From positions 186,001 through 250,000 of the forward strand of contig NZ_JABASY010000003.1 in assembly GCF_016107685.1 (NCBI RefSeq): a DNA stretch of 64,000 nt, written 5' to 3'. Each line of letters opens with the position of its first letter. Within the stretch, counting starts at the first letter, position 1. This stretch comes from Brevibacterium yomogidense (GTDB taxonomy: Bacteria > Actinomycetota > Actinomycetes > Actinomycetales > Brevibacteriaceae). The translations under genes and the position numbers were made by a program. Positions 16,955 through 25,228 of this stretch are shown piece by piece. Below the pieces are notes generated by a model that was not told where the DNA came from, searched no databases, and saw nothing but the letters and a program-made list of their open reading frames with translations.

Positions 16955-17012
16955 CCGCCAGTCTCCTCGCCAGCAGACTCCCCGCCAGCAAACTCCTCGT
17001 CGCCAGGCTCCC
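16955..17012. repeat. 15-bp tandem repeats in the 16.8-17.2 kb intergenic region
   Basis: About four units of CGCCAGCAGACTCCC-type sequence (16968-16982 and 16983-16997 are the closest pair, 13 of 15 identical). They lie in the 431-base interval 16790-17220, which contains no supportable gene. The interval also holds a dispersed palindromic element and a 20-base tandem repeat. Confidence 0.65.
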
Positions 17013-17013
17013 C

Positions 17014-17107
17014 ACTGACTGCGCACTTCTGCTGCTGAGTGAACAGTGCACTGACCAGTACGGTGCAGAAAATGATGCACCCAAAAATGAAAACGCGCAG
17101 TGAAGCG
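17014..17107. repeat. Dispersed ~95-bp palindrome-ended element, copy 1
   Basis: Begins ACTGACTGCGCACTT and ends ACGCGCAGTGAAGCG, so its ends are imperfect inverted repeats. The interior carries ACAGTGCACTGACCAGTACG followed by GTGCAGA, 27 bases identical to a second copy at 49574-49667; overall identity is about 80 percent by eye. It lies upstream of the minus-strand DUF559-like gene. It has no transposase and may be a MITE-like, REP-like or structured regulatory element. Confidence 0.75.
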
Positions 17108-17130
17108 AACCGAACGCTTGAGAAGCGCAG

Positions 17131-17205
17131 GCCGCCACTCCCCTACAGGCCCCCTGCCACCGTCATAGGCCGCCTGCCACCGTCACAGGCCGCCACTCCC
17201 CTGCA
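17131..17205. repeat. 20-bp tandem repeat downstream of the NRAMP-like gene
   Basis: Repeated units close to CTGCCACCGTCAYAGGCCGC occur about two and a half times, flanked by GCCGCCACTCCCCT at both ends. The array is noncoding and ends just past the stop of the NRAMP-like gene. It might affect transcript ends; nothing more can be said. Confidence 0.55.
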
Positions 17206-17220
17206 GCCGCCCAGCCACCC

Positions 17221-18636
17221 CTACAGCAGTCCTGCCACTGTTTCGACGACCTGCACACCGGCGAGCACGGTGAACAGCACCAGGCAGACGACCAGGACGG
17301 TGTTCGACAGCCATCCGTTGCGCAGCGAGGGTTCGACGGAGGCGCGGTTGAGCAGGAGGAGCAGGACGATGGCGAGGATGGGGAGGATGAACGAGCTGAT
17401 CGCCGCGTACACGAGCACCAGGGTCACCGGCCGGTCGAAGCCGAGGATGCGTTCGACGGTGAGGAGCACCAGGGTGCATGCAGTGAGCCACACCAGCGCT
17501 GCCTTGAACTCCACGGTCTTCGACGACATGGCGTGTTCGGGTGCGTCCTGGTGGGGGTAGCGCCGGATGACCCGCAGGCAGTCGCCCGTCACGTAGGCGA
17601 TGCCCTGGAACCCTCCGAGCAGGCTCGTGTAGGTGACGGCGAAGAACGACAGGAGGAACAGGACCCACGCCCAGCCGCCCAGGCGCTCGCCGATGAGATC
17701 GCCGATCATGAAGACGGCGTCGTTGCTCATGATCGAGTGGCCCTGGCCGTACAGCCAGAAGCCGCCCACCACGGTCATCGCGATGGCGAACACTCCGACG
17801 AGGATGTAGCTGAACGCCAGGTCGACCCGCACGATGCTCTTCCACGACGGGCCGCCCCACCGCTTCTCCTGCACGAAGTACGTGTAGGCCATGATGCCGG
17901 TCGCACCGCCCACTCCGCCGATCAGCGACAGCACTGTGATGAGGGAGGTGCGGGGGTAGACCGGCATGATGGTCGCCGCGGCGGTCTGCTGTGCGTCACC
18001 GTCGCCCACGGATCCGATGGCGAGTGCCACGATCCCCAGGAACATGAGGATCGCGAATCCGACCATCGCCTTCTCCACGATGCCGTAGCGACCCACCCAC
18101 AGCAGGATCACGGCGGATCCCAGGAGCACGACGAGGGTCGGCCAGAAGGGCAGCACCGGGAACAGTGCCTGCACGATGAGTGTCGTGATCGCGGCGACGC
18201 CGGCGCCGAAGAAGAGCCCCACCAGCAGTTCTGCGATGAGCAGGATGATGGGGAACAGTCGTCCGCCCACATCGGTGACGTGGGAGAGGAACGAGCGGTT
18301 CGCGGTGAGCTGCAGACGGGAGATCGCCTCGGACAGCCCGAACTTCAGCAGCAGTCCCACGGTGAAGACCCAGATGAGGGCGAGTCCGTATTCCGCGCCC
18401 GAGTTCAGGGTCGTCACCATGTCGGAGGCGCCCACGCTGGCGAGCGCCAGGACGATGCCCGGGCCCAGCATCCGCAGGTGTCCGACCCACCCGCGCGGTG
18501 CCACCGGTGCGTCCGCGCCGAACCCTGCCGACGCACCCGCACCCGAGTTCGGAGCTCCCGCTCCCGCCATCACCGGAGCCCCCGCTCCCGAGGTCGGCGT
18601 CGCCTGCCCGGGTCCCGCACCATTGCGCTGTGCCAT
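17221..18636 (-). CDS. NRAMP-related divalent metal transporter
   Basis: Polytopic membrane protein of 471 residues with about eleven helices. The first helix LRMLGPGIVLALASVGASDM and the order of helices match the NRAMP fold (proton-coupled Mn/Fe uptake). The canonical helix-1 metal motif DPGN is replaced by GASDMVTT, and the helix-6 MPH motif reads GIMAYTYF, so classical Mn/Fe coordination is not evident. NRAMP-related Mg transporters also depart from these motifs. The N-terminal 50 residues are Gly/Ala/Pro-rich repeats (GAGAP). ATG start at 18636. It stands alone; a terminator separates it from serA upstream. Confidence 0.8.
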   Translation of the reverse strand: MAQRNGAGPGQATPTSGAGAPVMAGAGAPNSGAGASAGFGADAPVAPRGWVGHLRMLGPGIVLALASVGASDMVTTLNSGAEYGLALIWVFTVGLLLKFGLSEAISRLQLTANRSFLSHVTDVGGRLFPIILLIAELLVGLFFGAGVAAITTLIVQALFPVLPFWPTLVVLLGSAVILLWVGRYGIVEKAMVGFAILMFLGIVALAIGSVGDGDAQQTAAATIMPVYPRTSLITVLSLIGGVGGATGIMAYTYFVQEKRWGGPSWKSIVRVDLAFSYILVGVFAIAMTVVGGFWLYGQGHSIMSNDAVFMIGDLIGERLGGWAWVLFLLSFFAVTYTSLLGGFQGIAYVTGDCLRVIRRYPHQDAPEHAMSSKTVEFKAALVWLTACTLVLLTVERILGFDRPVTLVLVYAAISSFILPILAIVLLLLLNRASVEPSLRNGWLSNTVLVVCLVLFTVLAGVQVVETVAGLL

Positions 18637-18668
18637 GTGTTCCGTCCTTCTCAGCGTCTCGAGACGCG

Positions 18669-18700
18669 GAAGCGGCCGGGCTGTGGGACCCGGCCGCTTC
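18669..18700 (-). terminator. Terminator of serA
   Basis: GAAGCGGCCGGG (18669-18680) pairs perfectly with CCCGGCCGCTTC (18689-18700): a 12-base stem with an 8-base loop, 52 bases past the serA stop and before the NRAMP-like gene. A strong Rho-independent-type structure without a long U tract. Confidence 0.75.
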
Positions 18701-18752
18701 GGCGTGTGGTTTCTTCAGGGGCGTCGGCTGCGCCGAACGCTCTCCCTCGTCC

Positions 18753-20342
18753 TCAGTCCTCCGTGAGGTTGACTGCGGCGGCGTGCTCCGCGTCCGCTGC
18801 GGCGGCGACCGTCTGGACGATCTCTGCCGTCACCTCGGTGTCCACCGCGAGCACGGACAGCGCCTTGCCGCCCTCGGCCGCACGGGACACCTGCATCCCG
18901 GCGATGTTCACGTTGTTGCGGCCCAGTGACTGCCCGAAGACGCCGATGACGCCGGGCCGGTCGACGTACTCGAAGATGAGGAGGTGGTCGGTCATCGTGA
19001 TCTCGAGTTCGAAGCCGTTGACCTCGACGAGCTTCTGCACCTGCTTGGGGCCGGTGAGCGTGCCGGACACGGACACCTGTGCGCCGGAGGCTGTCGTCGC
19101 GACGAGGGTGATGATGTTGCGGAAGCCGTCGGCCACGTTGTTCGTCGTGAGTTCGACCGCCACGCCGCGCTCGTCCGCAAGGACTGGTGCGTTGACATAG
19201 GACACCGGCACGTCGACGCGTCCCCGGAAGAGGCCCTTGAGGGCGGCGAGCTTGAGCGCTCCCACGTCCTTCGACGCGATCTCGCCCTTCACCTCCACCT
19301 TGAAGTGGGTGACGGTGTCGGTGAGTGCGGCGACGATGCGGCCCAGACGCTCCGTGAGCGGGATGCCGGGGCGGACGTCCTCGTCGATCCGGCCGCCTGC
19401 GACGTTCACGGCGTCCGGCACGAGTTCGCCCGCGAGCGCCAGGCGCACGGACCTCGCCACGGCGACACCGGCCTTCTCCTGCGCTTCATCCGTGGACGCG
19501 CCCAGGTGCGGGGTGACGTTGACGGCGTCGAGCTCCATGAGCGCGGAGTGCTCCGGCGGTTCGGTGTTCCACACGTCGATGCCGGCACCGCCCACGCGGC
19601 CGGAGGCGACGGCTTCGGCGAGCGCTTCCTCGTCGATGATCCCGCCGCGGGCGACGTTGACGATGCGCACGCCCTGCTTCGCCTTCGCCAGCTGCTCGCG
19701 GCCGATCATGCCGACCGTCTCCGGGGTCTTCGGCATGTGGACGGTGATGAAGTCGGACTCCTCGACGAGTTCGTCGAGCTCCATGACCTTCACGCCCATC
19801 TGGGCGGCGCGGGCTGCGGAGATGTACGGGTCGTAGCCCACGAGGTTCATGCCGAACGACTTGGCGCGCTCCGCGACGAGTCCGCCGATGCGGCCCAGGC
19901 CGATGATGCCGAGCGTCTTGTCGTAGAGCTCGATGCCGGTGAGGCGCTTGCGCTCCCACCGGCCCTCCTTGAGGGAGGCGTGGCCGGCCCCGAAGAAGCG
20001 GGCGGACGCGAGCAGGTGCGCCATCGTGAGCTCTGCGGCGGAGAGGATGTTCGAGGTGGGCGCGTTCACGACCATGACGCCGGCGGTCGTCGCGGCGGGG
20101 ACGTCGACGTTGTCGAGGCCCACGCCGGCGCGGGCGATCACCTTGAGGCGGGGCGAGGCGGCGATGGCCTCGGCGTCCATCTGGGTGGCGGAGCGGACCA
20201 GCACGGCGTCCGACTCGGCGAGCGCGCCGAGGAGAGCCGGGCGATCCGTACCGTCGACCTGACGCACGTCGAAGTCGGGACCGAGCGCCTCGACAGTGGC
20301 GGGCGATAGGTTCTCAGCGAGCAGCACGACGGGCTTGGGCAC
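18753..20342 (-). CDS. serA: D-3-phosphoglycerate dehydrogenase
   Basis: First enzyme of serine synthesis: oxidises 3-phosphoglycerate to 3-phosphohydroxypyruvate with NAD. The 529-residue form is the long actinobacterial type: catalytic/NAD domain (1-315) with GIIGLGRIGGLVA, ARGGIIDEEAL (Arg) and VTPHLGAST (His); an allosteric intervening domain (about 315-455); and a C-terminal ACT domain with DHLLIFEYVDRPGVIGVFG, where serine feedback binding occurs in relatives. AGGAGG precedes the GTG start by 6 bases; longer in-frame starts lack a site. A dyad at 20385-20405 lies 43 bases upstream and may be an operator. Confidence 0.95.
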   Translation of the reverse strand: MPKPVVLLAENLSPATVEALGPDFDVRQVDGTDRPALLGALAESDAVLVRSATQMDAEAIAASPRLKVIARAGVGLDNVDVPAATTAGVMVVNAPTSNILSAAELTMAHLLASARFFGAGHASLKEGRWERKRLTGIELYDKTLGIIGLGRIGGLVAERAKSFGMNLVGYDPYISAARAAQMGVKVMELDELVEESDFITVHMPKTPETVGMIGREQLAKAKQGVRIVNVARGGIIDEEALAEAVASGRVGGAGIDVWNTEPPEHSALMELDAVNVTPHLGASTDEAQEKAGVAVARSVRLALAGELVPDAVNVAGGRIDEDVRPGIPLTERLGRIVAALTDTVTHFKVEVKGEIASKDVGALKLAALKGLFRGRVDVPVSYVNAPVLADERGVAVELTTNNVADGFRNIITLVATTASGAQVSVSGTLTGPKQVQKLVEVNGFELEITMTDHLLIFEYVDRPGVIGVFGQSLGRNNVNIAGMQVSRAAEGGKALSVLAVDTEVTAEIVQTVAAAADAEHAAAVNLTED

Positions 20343-20384
20343 AGTTCTCCTCCTGGAGCGTCTTCGCGGATTCTCCCCACTGTA

Positions 20385-20405
20385 GTGATTCGATCGCAGA
20401 ATCAC
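20385..20405. promoter_or_regulatory. Inverted repeat upstream of serA
   Basis: GTGATTC (20385-20391) and GAATCAC (20399-20405) form a perfect 7-base dyad with a 7-base spacer. It lies in the promoter region between serA and the divergent PadR gene, nearer serA. Regulator unknown. Confidence 0.45.
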
Positions 20406-20503
20406 GCATCCAGGCTCACATCGTGAACAGAGTCATGCGATCGCACCGCGTGAGAGTCTTCCCCGCGCTCTCCTCCCCTTCACACTGCATCCCGCCTCTT
20501 GCC

Positions 20504-20524
20504 ATAGTGTGTGTCGCACACTAT
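20504..20524. promoter_or_regulatory. PadR operator-like palindrome
   Basis: ATAGTGTG (20504-20511) and CACACTAT (20517-20524) form a perfect 8-base inverted repeat with a 5-base spacer. It ends 10 bases before the PadR start, so a bound repressor would block initiation. PadR-type regulators commonly autorepress through such AT-flanked dyads. Confidence 0.65.
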
Positions 20525-20534
20525 CGTGTAGGCC

Positions 20535-20888
20535 ATGGTCGCTTCTGATCGTCCGGACTCCCCCGACGCCCTCGCCCTCCACCTCCAGGAGGTGCGGCGC
20601 GGCACCGTCGTCCTGGCCTGTCTCGCGGCCTGCCGGGAGCCGCAGTACGGGTATTCGCTGCTGGAGACGCTCGCGCAGGCGGGCATCCAGGTCGAGGCGA
20701 ACACGCTGTATCCGCTGCTGCGAAGACTCGACAAGCAGGGGCTGCTCACCGCCGAATGGAACACGGACGAGCCCCGCCCGCGGAAGTACTACACGCTCAC
20801 CGACAGCGGTGCCCGGGTCGCCGACGACCTCCGCGCCGAATGGCTCGCACTCACCGCGAGCCTCACCGACCTCTGGAAGGACACCTGA
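20535..20888 (+). CDS. PadR-family transcriptional regulator
   Basis: Winged-helix repressor of 117 residues. The PadR pattern is clear: RRGTVVLACLAACREPQYGY, SLLETLAQAGIQVEANTLYP and LRRLDKQGLLTAEWN, then PRKYYTLTDSGARV. A short C-terminal dimerisation helix follows. The stop is three bases before the next gene, and four more genes follow closely, so it should control a PadR / HAAS / two-component / ABC locus. The ATG has only a weak ribosome site and lies next to a strong palindrome, suggesting autoregulation and perhaps a near-leaderless transcript. Confidence 0.9.
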   Translation: MVASDRPDSPDALALHLQEVRRGTVVLACLAACREPQYGYSLLETLAQAGIQVEANTLYPLLRRLDKQGLLTAEWNTDEPRPRKYYTLTDSGARVADDLRAEWLALTASLTDLWKDT

Positions 20889-20891
20889 GAC

Positions 20892-21893
20892 ATGCGCACT
20901 CTCACCGAGAGGTACGTGCACACCGTCGTCCGCCGCCTGCCCGAAGGGATGCGGGACGACGTCGCCGCAGACGTCACCGCGATGATCGCCGACATGCTCG
21001 AGGCCCGCACTGACACGAACACCGATGCCGATACGCACACCGGCACGGACGCGGACCCAGCCGTCGCCGAGGCCGCCGTCCTCGAGGAACTCGGGTCGCC
21101 GGAATCCTTGGCGCAGGAGTACGCGCGCGGCCCCCAGCACCTCATCGGCCCGGCGGTGTTCCCCGCCTACCGCTGGGCTCTCACGTGGGTGCTGCCCGTG
21201 GTCGTCGCCGTCGCCCTCGCAGTCAACGGTCTCGTCTACGCGCTCACCGCTCCCGAGGTCCACATCGGCGGTCTCATCGGCACCTCCGTCGGCAAGGCGG
21301 TTCCGGCGCTGCTGGTCGCCTTCGCGACGCTCACCGTCCTCTTCGCGGTGTACGAGCGAGTGGGCACCGCGCCCGCTCCCGGCCTCCGGGGCCATCGCAG
21401 GTGGACTGTCGACCAGCTGGCCGAACCGACGCCGTCGGGAAGCACCGTGCGTGCCGACGGCGTCGTGTCACTCGTCATGCTCGTGCTGCTGGCCCTCGTC
21501 CCAGTCGTCCCCACCACGCTCGTCTACGTCGGCCACCTGAACGGCGGAGAGACGTTCGTGAATCCCCAGCTGGGTGCGGGCTGGCTGTTCGGGTACTGGC
21601 TGATCCTCCTCCTCATGGCGGCAGGCCCCCTCATCCACGCCGTCCGCGGTCGGACGACCCGTGCCACCCGGGTGTGGGACATCGTCACCGATCTGGTCAT
21701 GGCGTCGTTCCTCACCCTCGCCCTCCTCTCCCAGCCGGTCCTCCACCCGGACCTCGCCGCGGCCTCCGGCATCGACATCGCGGTGTGGCTCATCCCCGTC
21801 ATCTGGGCGGTCACGCTCTGGGACCAGATCGCGACGGTGCGGGCGCACAGATCATCCCTGAGGACGATGCCCGCGCCCACGACCGCCCAGTAG
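20892..21893 (+). CDS. HAAS-domain membrane protein
   Basis: Protein of 333 residues. The N-terminal 70 residues (LTERYVHTVVRRLPEGMRDD ... VLEELGSPESLAQEY) match the HAAS signalling domain that is almost always encoded next to PadR regulators. Asp/Thr-rich repeats (DTNTDADTHTGTD) interrupt it. About six transmembrane helices follow from residue 97. HAAS proteins are thought to relay an envelope or permease state to the PadR regulator; that is family inference. GGAAGGA precedes the ATG. It lies between padR and the histidine kinase gene, whose GTG starts one base after its stop. Confidence 0.75.
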   Translation: MRTLTERYVHTVVRRLPEGMRDDVAADVTAMIADMLEARTDTNTDADTHTGTDADPAVAEAAVLEELGSPESLAQEYARGPQHLIGPAVFPAYRWALTWVLPVVVAVALAVNGLVYALTAPEVHIGGLIGTSVGKAVPALLVAFATLTVLFAVYERVGTAPAPGLRGHRRWTVDQLAEPTPSGSTVRADGVVSLVMLVLLALVPVVPTTLVYVGHLNGGETFVNPQLGAGWLFGYWLILLLMAAGPLIHAVRGRTTRATRVWDIVTDLVMASFLTLALLSQPVLHPDLAAASGIDIAVWLIPVIWAVTLWDQIATVRAHRSSLRTMPAPTTAQ

Positions 21894-21894
21894 C

Positions 21895-23310
21895 GTGAAC
21901 CGCATGCCCCCGCCGTCCCCTTCGCCCTCCTCGCCTCCTCACCGCGCTTGGTCCCGGGTGCGCCGCGTCTTCGCCGCGCACCCGTGGATCAGCGACGGTC
22001 TCCTCTGGGCGCTTCCCGTCACCTGGGCGGGGGTGAGTGCAGTCCGGGAGATGACGTGGCTGGAGCCGCGAGCAACCGTTCCGATGTGGGTGTGGGTCGC
22101 GATCACCGTCCTCACCACTGCGCCCCTCGTCCTACGACGCGTGCATCCGCTCCTGAGCTCCGCCCTCATCGCGGTCGCCTGCTGCCTGGCGCTGCTGACC
22201 GGTCTGGGACCCACCTTCGCGATCATCGCCGTGCCGCTCAGCGTCTTCTCCACCGCGTCGTGGGGGACCCGCGCCCATGCGCGGATCGTCCTGGTGCTGG
22301 GCATCGTGGGAGCGTTCGCACTGGGACTGTGGTCGTACACGCTCACCCTGCAGTCCTCGCTGGGCCCCGATGCACGTTTCGCGCAGGACCAGAACCTGCA
22401 GCGGGCCGACAGCGCCGAATACGTCGGCATCGCGATCATCGTCTCCCTCTGCTCCGCGATCGTGCTCTCCGCGTGGCTGCTGGGAATCCTCGCGCACCGC
22501 AGGCGCACAGCGGTCGAGGACATCCGCGACCGCAACCGGCTGCTGGAGAAGGAGCGCGAATCCGAATCCCGGCTGGCAGCCGATGCGGAGCGCATGCGCA
22601 TCGCCCGCGAGATGCACGACATCATCGCCCACTCCCTCTCCGTCGTCATCGCGCAGGCGGACGGCGGCCGCTACGCCGCGAAGAGCAATCCCGAGGTGGC
22701 GGAGGCGGCCCTCACGACGATCGCGCAGACAGGCAGGGACGCACTCGCACAGACACGCAGCCTCCTGGGCGTGCTGAGGACTGAGACGGAAGCGGACGAT
22801 TCGACGCGTCCCCTCCCCGGCCTCATGGAGGTGCCGGAACTGCTGACCGACGTGCGAGGCGCGGGCCTCGCGGTGAGCATCGACGGATTCGAGGCATCCT
22901 CCGGGGTCGGCAGCACCACTGTGACCGGCGCCTCGGCTGCGGCGACCGTCGCCGGCCGGCTCCCGGACGGAGCGGGGCTCGCGGTCTACCGGATCGTCCA
23001 GGAAGCGCTCACGAACATCCTCAAGCACGCCGGATCCGGCGCCCGAGCGCAGGTGACACTCACGACGACCGACAGCGACCTCATCATCCGCATCCTGGAC
23101 GACGGCGGTCCCTCCTTCACACAAGCAGCCGACCGGGTGCGCGATCCCGGCAGCGGTATCCTCGGAATGCGCGAACGCGCGATGCTGTACGGCGGCACGC
23201 TCGAGACAGGCCCCGTGCCCGGGGCGGAACGCGGCTTCAGAGTCACCGCCCGGTTCCCCCTCACCGCATCCGACGCCACACCGTCCATCGCCGAGGAGCC
23301 CACCCCGTGA
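21895..23310 (+). CDS. Sensor histidine kinase, NarL/DesK type
   Basis: Membrane kinase of 471 residues. Four to five helices occupy residues 25-200; a HisKA_3 dimerisation domain follows with the phospho-acceptor in REMHDIIAHSLSVVIAQADG (His near residue 241). The ATPase domain has an N-box YRIVQEALTNILKHA and a G-box with GSGILGMRERA. The short extracytoplasmic loops suggest it senses a signal within the membrane. GTG 21895 follows the previous stop directly; ATG 21904 is an equal alternative. Its stop overlaps the response regulator start (GTGA), so the two form one system. Confidence 0.9.
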   Translation: MNRMPPPSPSPSSPPHRAWSRVRRVFAAHPWISDGLLWALPVTWAGVSAVREMTWLEPRATVPMWVWVAITVLTTAPLVLRRVHPLLSSALIAVACCLALLTGLGPTFAIIAVPLSVFSTASWGTRAHARIVLVLGIVGAFALGLWSYTLTLQSSLGPDARFAQDQNLQRADSAEYVGIAIIVSLCSAIVLSAWLLGILAHRRRTAVEDIRDRNRLLEKERESESRLAADAERMRIAREMHDIIAHSLSVVIAQADGGRYAAKSNPEVAEAALTTIAQTGRDALAQTRSLLGVLRTETEADDSTRPLPGLMEVPELLTDVRGAGLAVSIDGFEASSGVGSTTVTGASAAATVAGRLPDGAGLAVYRIVQEALTNILKHAGSGARAQVTLTTTDSDLIIRILDDGGPSFTQAADRVRDPGSGILGMRERAMLYGGTLETGPVPGAERGFRVTARFPLTASDATPSIAEEPTP

Positions 23311-24092
23311 CAGAGTCCGGAACCACCGCGACCCCACCCCTGCGCGTGGTGCTAGTCGACGACCAGGCCCTGGTGCGGACCGGCTTCGCGATGGTCATCG
23401 ACTCACAGCATGACCTCGAGGTCGTGGGGCAGGCCGGCGACGGTGTGGAGGCCGTCGACCTCGTCGCCCGCCTCCACCCGGACGTCGTCCTCATGGACGT
23501 GCGGATGCCGCGGATGGACGGGATCGAGGCGACCGGCACGATCCTCGCCCGTGCGGACGACGGGACGATCCCCACCCCGCGCATCATCGTCCTCACGACG
23601 TTCGACGAGGACGAATACGCGCTCGCCGCCCTGCGCCGAGGCGCGTCCGGCTTCCTCCTCAAGGACGTCATGCCTGAGATCCTGCTCGACGCCATCCGCA
23701 CCGTCGTCAAGGGCGGGGCGGTCATCGCCCCGTCGACGACGCGCCGCATGCTCGATTCCACACTGGGTCTCCGCGACGCACCCGCGCCGCAGGCGGGATC
23801 GGCAGAGTCATCGTCCGCGCCGCAGCCCGGTACTCCTTCGCCGGCCGTGGAAGCGCCGGCCCTGGACGAGGACCGGACGCACCGTCTCGCCTCCCTCACG
23901 CCCCGCGAACGCGAGGTGCTGGGACTGGTGGGCCGCGGCATGAGCAACGCGGAGATCGTCGACGCGCTCTTCCTCGCAGAACCGACCGTGAAGACCCACG
24001 TGGGCCGCATCCTCATGAAGCTGGGAGCGAGGGATCGGGTGCAGGCGGTCGTCTTCGCCTACGACGCGGGGATCGTCACCCCCGGCGACTGA
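23307..24092 (+). CDS. Response regulator, NarL/LuxR family
   Basis: Transcription factor of 261 residues. The receiver domain has LVDDQ (acidic pair), phospho-acceptor Asp64 in VVLMDVRMPRMDG, Thr in VLTTFDEDEYA and Lys in GFLLKDVMPE. After an acidic/Pro-rich linker of about 45 residues, longer than usual, comes the LuxR HTH: LTPREREVLGLVGRGMSNAE and EPTVKTHVGRILMKLGARDR. It is translationally coupled to the kinase. The MacB-like ABC genes downstream, 221 bases away, are the likely target, by analogy with antimicrobial-peptide sensing modules. Confidence 0.92.
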   Translation: MTESGTTATPPLRVVLVDDQALVRTGFAMVIDSQHDLEVVGQAGDGVEAVDLVARLHPDVVLMDVRMPRMDGIEATGTILARADDGTIPTPRIIVLTTFDEDEYALAALRRGASGFLLKDVMPEILLDAIRTVVKGGAVIAPSTTRRMLDSTLGLRDAPAPQAGSAESSSAPQPGTPSPAVEAPALDEDRTHRLASLTPREREVLGLVGRGMSNAEIVDALFLAEPTVKTHVGRILMKLGARDRVQAVVFAYDAGIVTPGD

Positions 24093-24313
24093 CGACGCTG
24101 CGGGGAAGGCCATCATCCGGGGGACTGATGGTGCCCCAGGCGGCGGAGTCCCGGGGAGTCCGACGACACTCCGGGCGACTGCCGACCGGCAGGCGTGTCA
24201 GACCCCGGTATGACACCGCCGCACGACACGAGCCCCCGGCTATGCTCCTCGTCACTCCACAGACCATCCCGTGGTCCGATGTGCGAAGTCTTCTCAACCA
24301 CCAGGCTGGAAGC

Positions 24314-25228
24314 ATGCACACACCAGATCAGTCACGCGCAGTCTCTCCCGCTCCTCCGGTCGCCCCCACCGCTCCGGCTGGGCCCACCCCTCCTGTCGCA
24401 GGACCGGCGCACCGCGAACCGGCGATTCCCGAACCCGCGATCCGCGCGATCCGTCTCGTGAAGACCTACGGCGAGGGCGATGCGCGCGTCCGCCCGCTGG
24501 ACGGCCTCACGATCGACATCGCCGCCAGCCGCTTCACGGCGATCATGGGGCCGTCCGGCTCCGGGAAATCCACCCTTCTCAACATGCTCGCCGGCCTCGA
24601 CACCCCCGATTCCGGTGAGGTGATCCTGGGCGGCACACCGATCACCGGGCTCAAGGACGCACAGCTCACCGCGCTGCGGCGCGACCGGATCGGCTTCGTG
24701 TTCCAGGCCTTCAACCTCGTGCCCGCCATGACGGCGGAGGAGAACATTGTCCTGCCCTCACAGCTGGCCGGTCGCCGCGTCGACCGCCGGTTCTTCCGGC
24801 GGATCGTCGATCTTCTGGGCCTCACGGACCGCCTCCGGCACCGCCCCCACGAGCTGTCCGGCGGGCAGCAGCAGCGCGTCGCTGTCGCCCGCGCCCTCGT
24901 CGCGAGCCCGGACGTCATCGTCGCGGACGAGCCGACGGGCAACCTCGACTCCGCGAGCGGTGAGGAGGTGCTGGGGCTGCTGCGGGCCTCGGTCGACGAG
25001 TTCGGCCAGACCGTCGTCATGGTGACGCACGACCCGCAGGCCGCGGCCCGGGCGGACCGTGTGCTCATGCTGGCCGACGGCAGGCTCGCCGGGGAGCTCC
25101 ACTCCCCCACCGCCGAGGCCGTCGCCACCGCCCTCACCCAGGTCACCGCACGCGCGACCGGGGCCCAGGCGCCCTCGGCGGGCGCGCACTCCGCTCCCGC
25201 CGGTGCACACGGTGGAGGTGCACGATGA
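24314..25228 (+). CDS. ABC transporter ATP-binding protein (MacB/LolD type)
   Basis: ATPase of 304 residues with Walker [10 protein letters not shown] (79-87), Q-loop [18 protein letters not shown], signature [15 protein letters not shown], Walker [14 protein letters not shown] and switch [16 protein letters not shown] Pro/Ala-rich leader of about 40 residues precedes the domain. Several upstream in-frame starts exist, but GGAAG sits 4 bases before ATG 24314. The GNLDS and TAEEN motifs mark the group paired with FtsX-like permeases, and the next gene overlaps by ATGA. It probably exports or dislodges a peptide or lipid from the envelope. Confidence 0.9.
   Translation: MHTPDQSRAVSPAPPVAPTAPAGPTPPVAGPAHREPAIPEPAIRAIRLVKTYGEGDARVRPLDGLTIDIAASRFTAIMGPSGSGKSTLLNMLAGLDTPDSGEVILGGTPITGLKDAQLTALRRDRIGFVFQAFNLVPAMTAEENIVLPSQLAGRRVDRRFFRRIVDLLGLTDRLRHRPHELSGGQQQRVAVARALVASPDVIVADEPTGNLDSASGEEVLGLLRASVDEFGQTVVMVTHDPQAAARADRVLMLADGRLAGELHSPTAEAVATALTQVTARATGAQAPSAGAHSAPAGAHGGGAR

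Noticed and set aside
16955-17012. A possible small CRISPR-like array
   Set aside because: Units are 15 bases, contiguous and degenerate, with no spacers and no cas genes.
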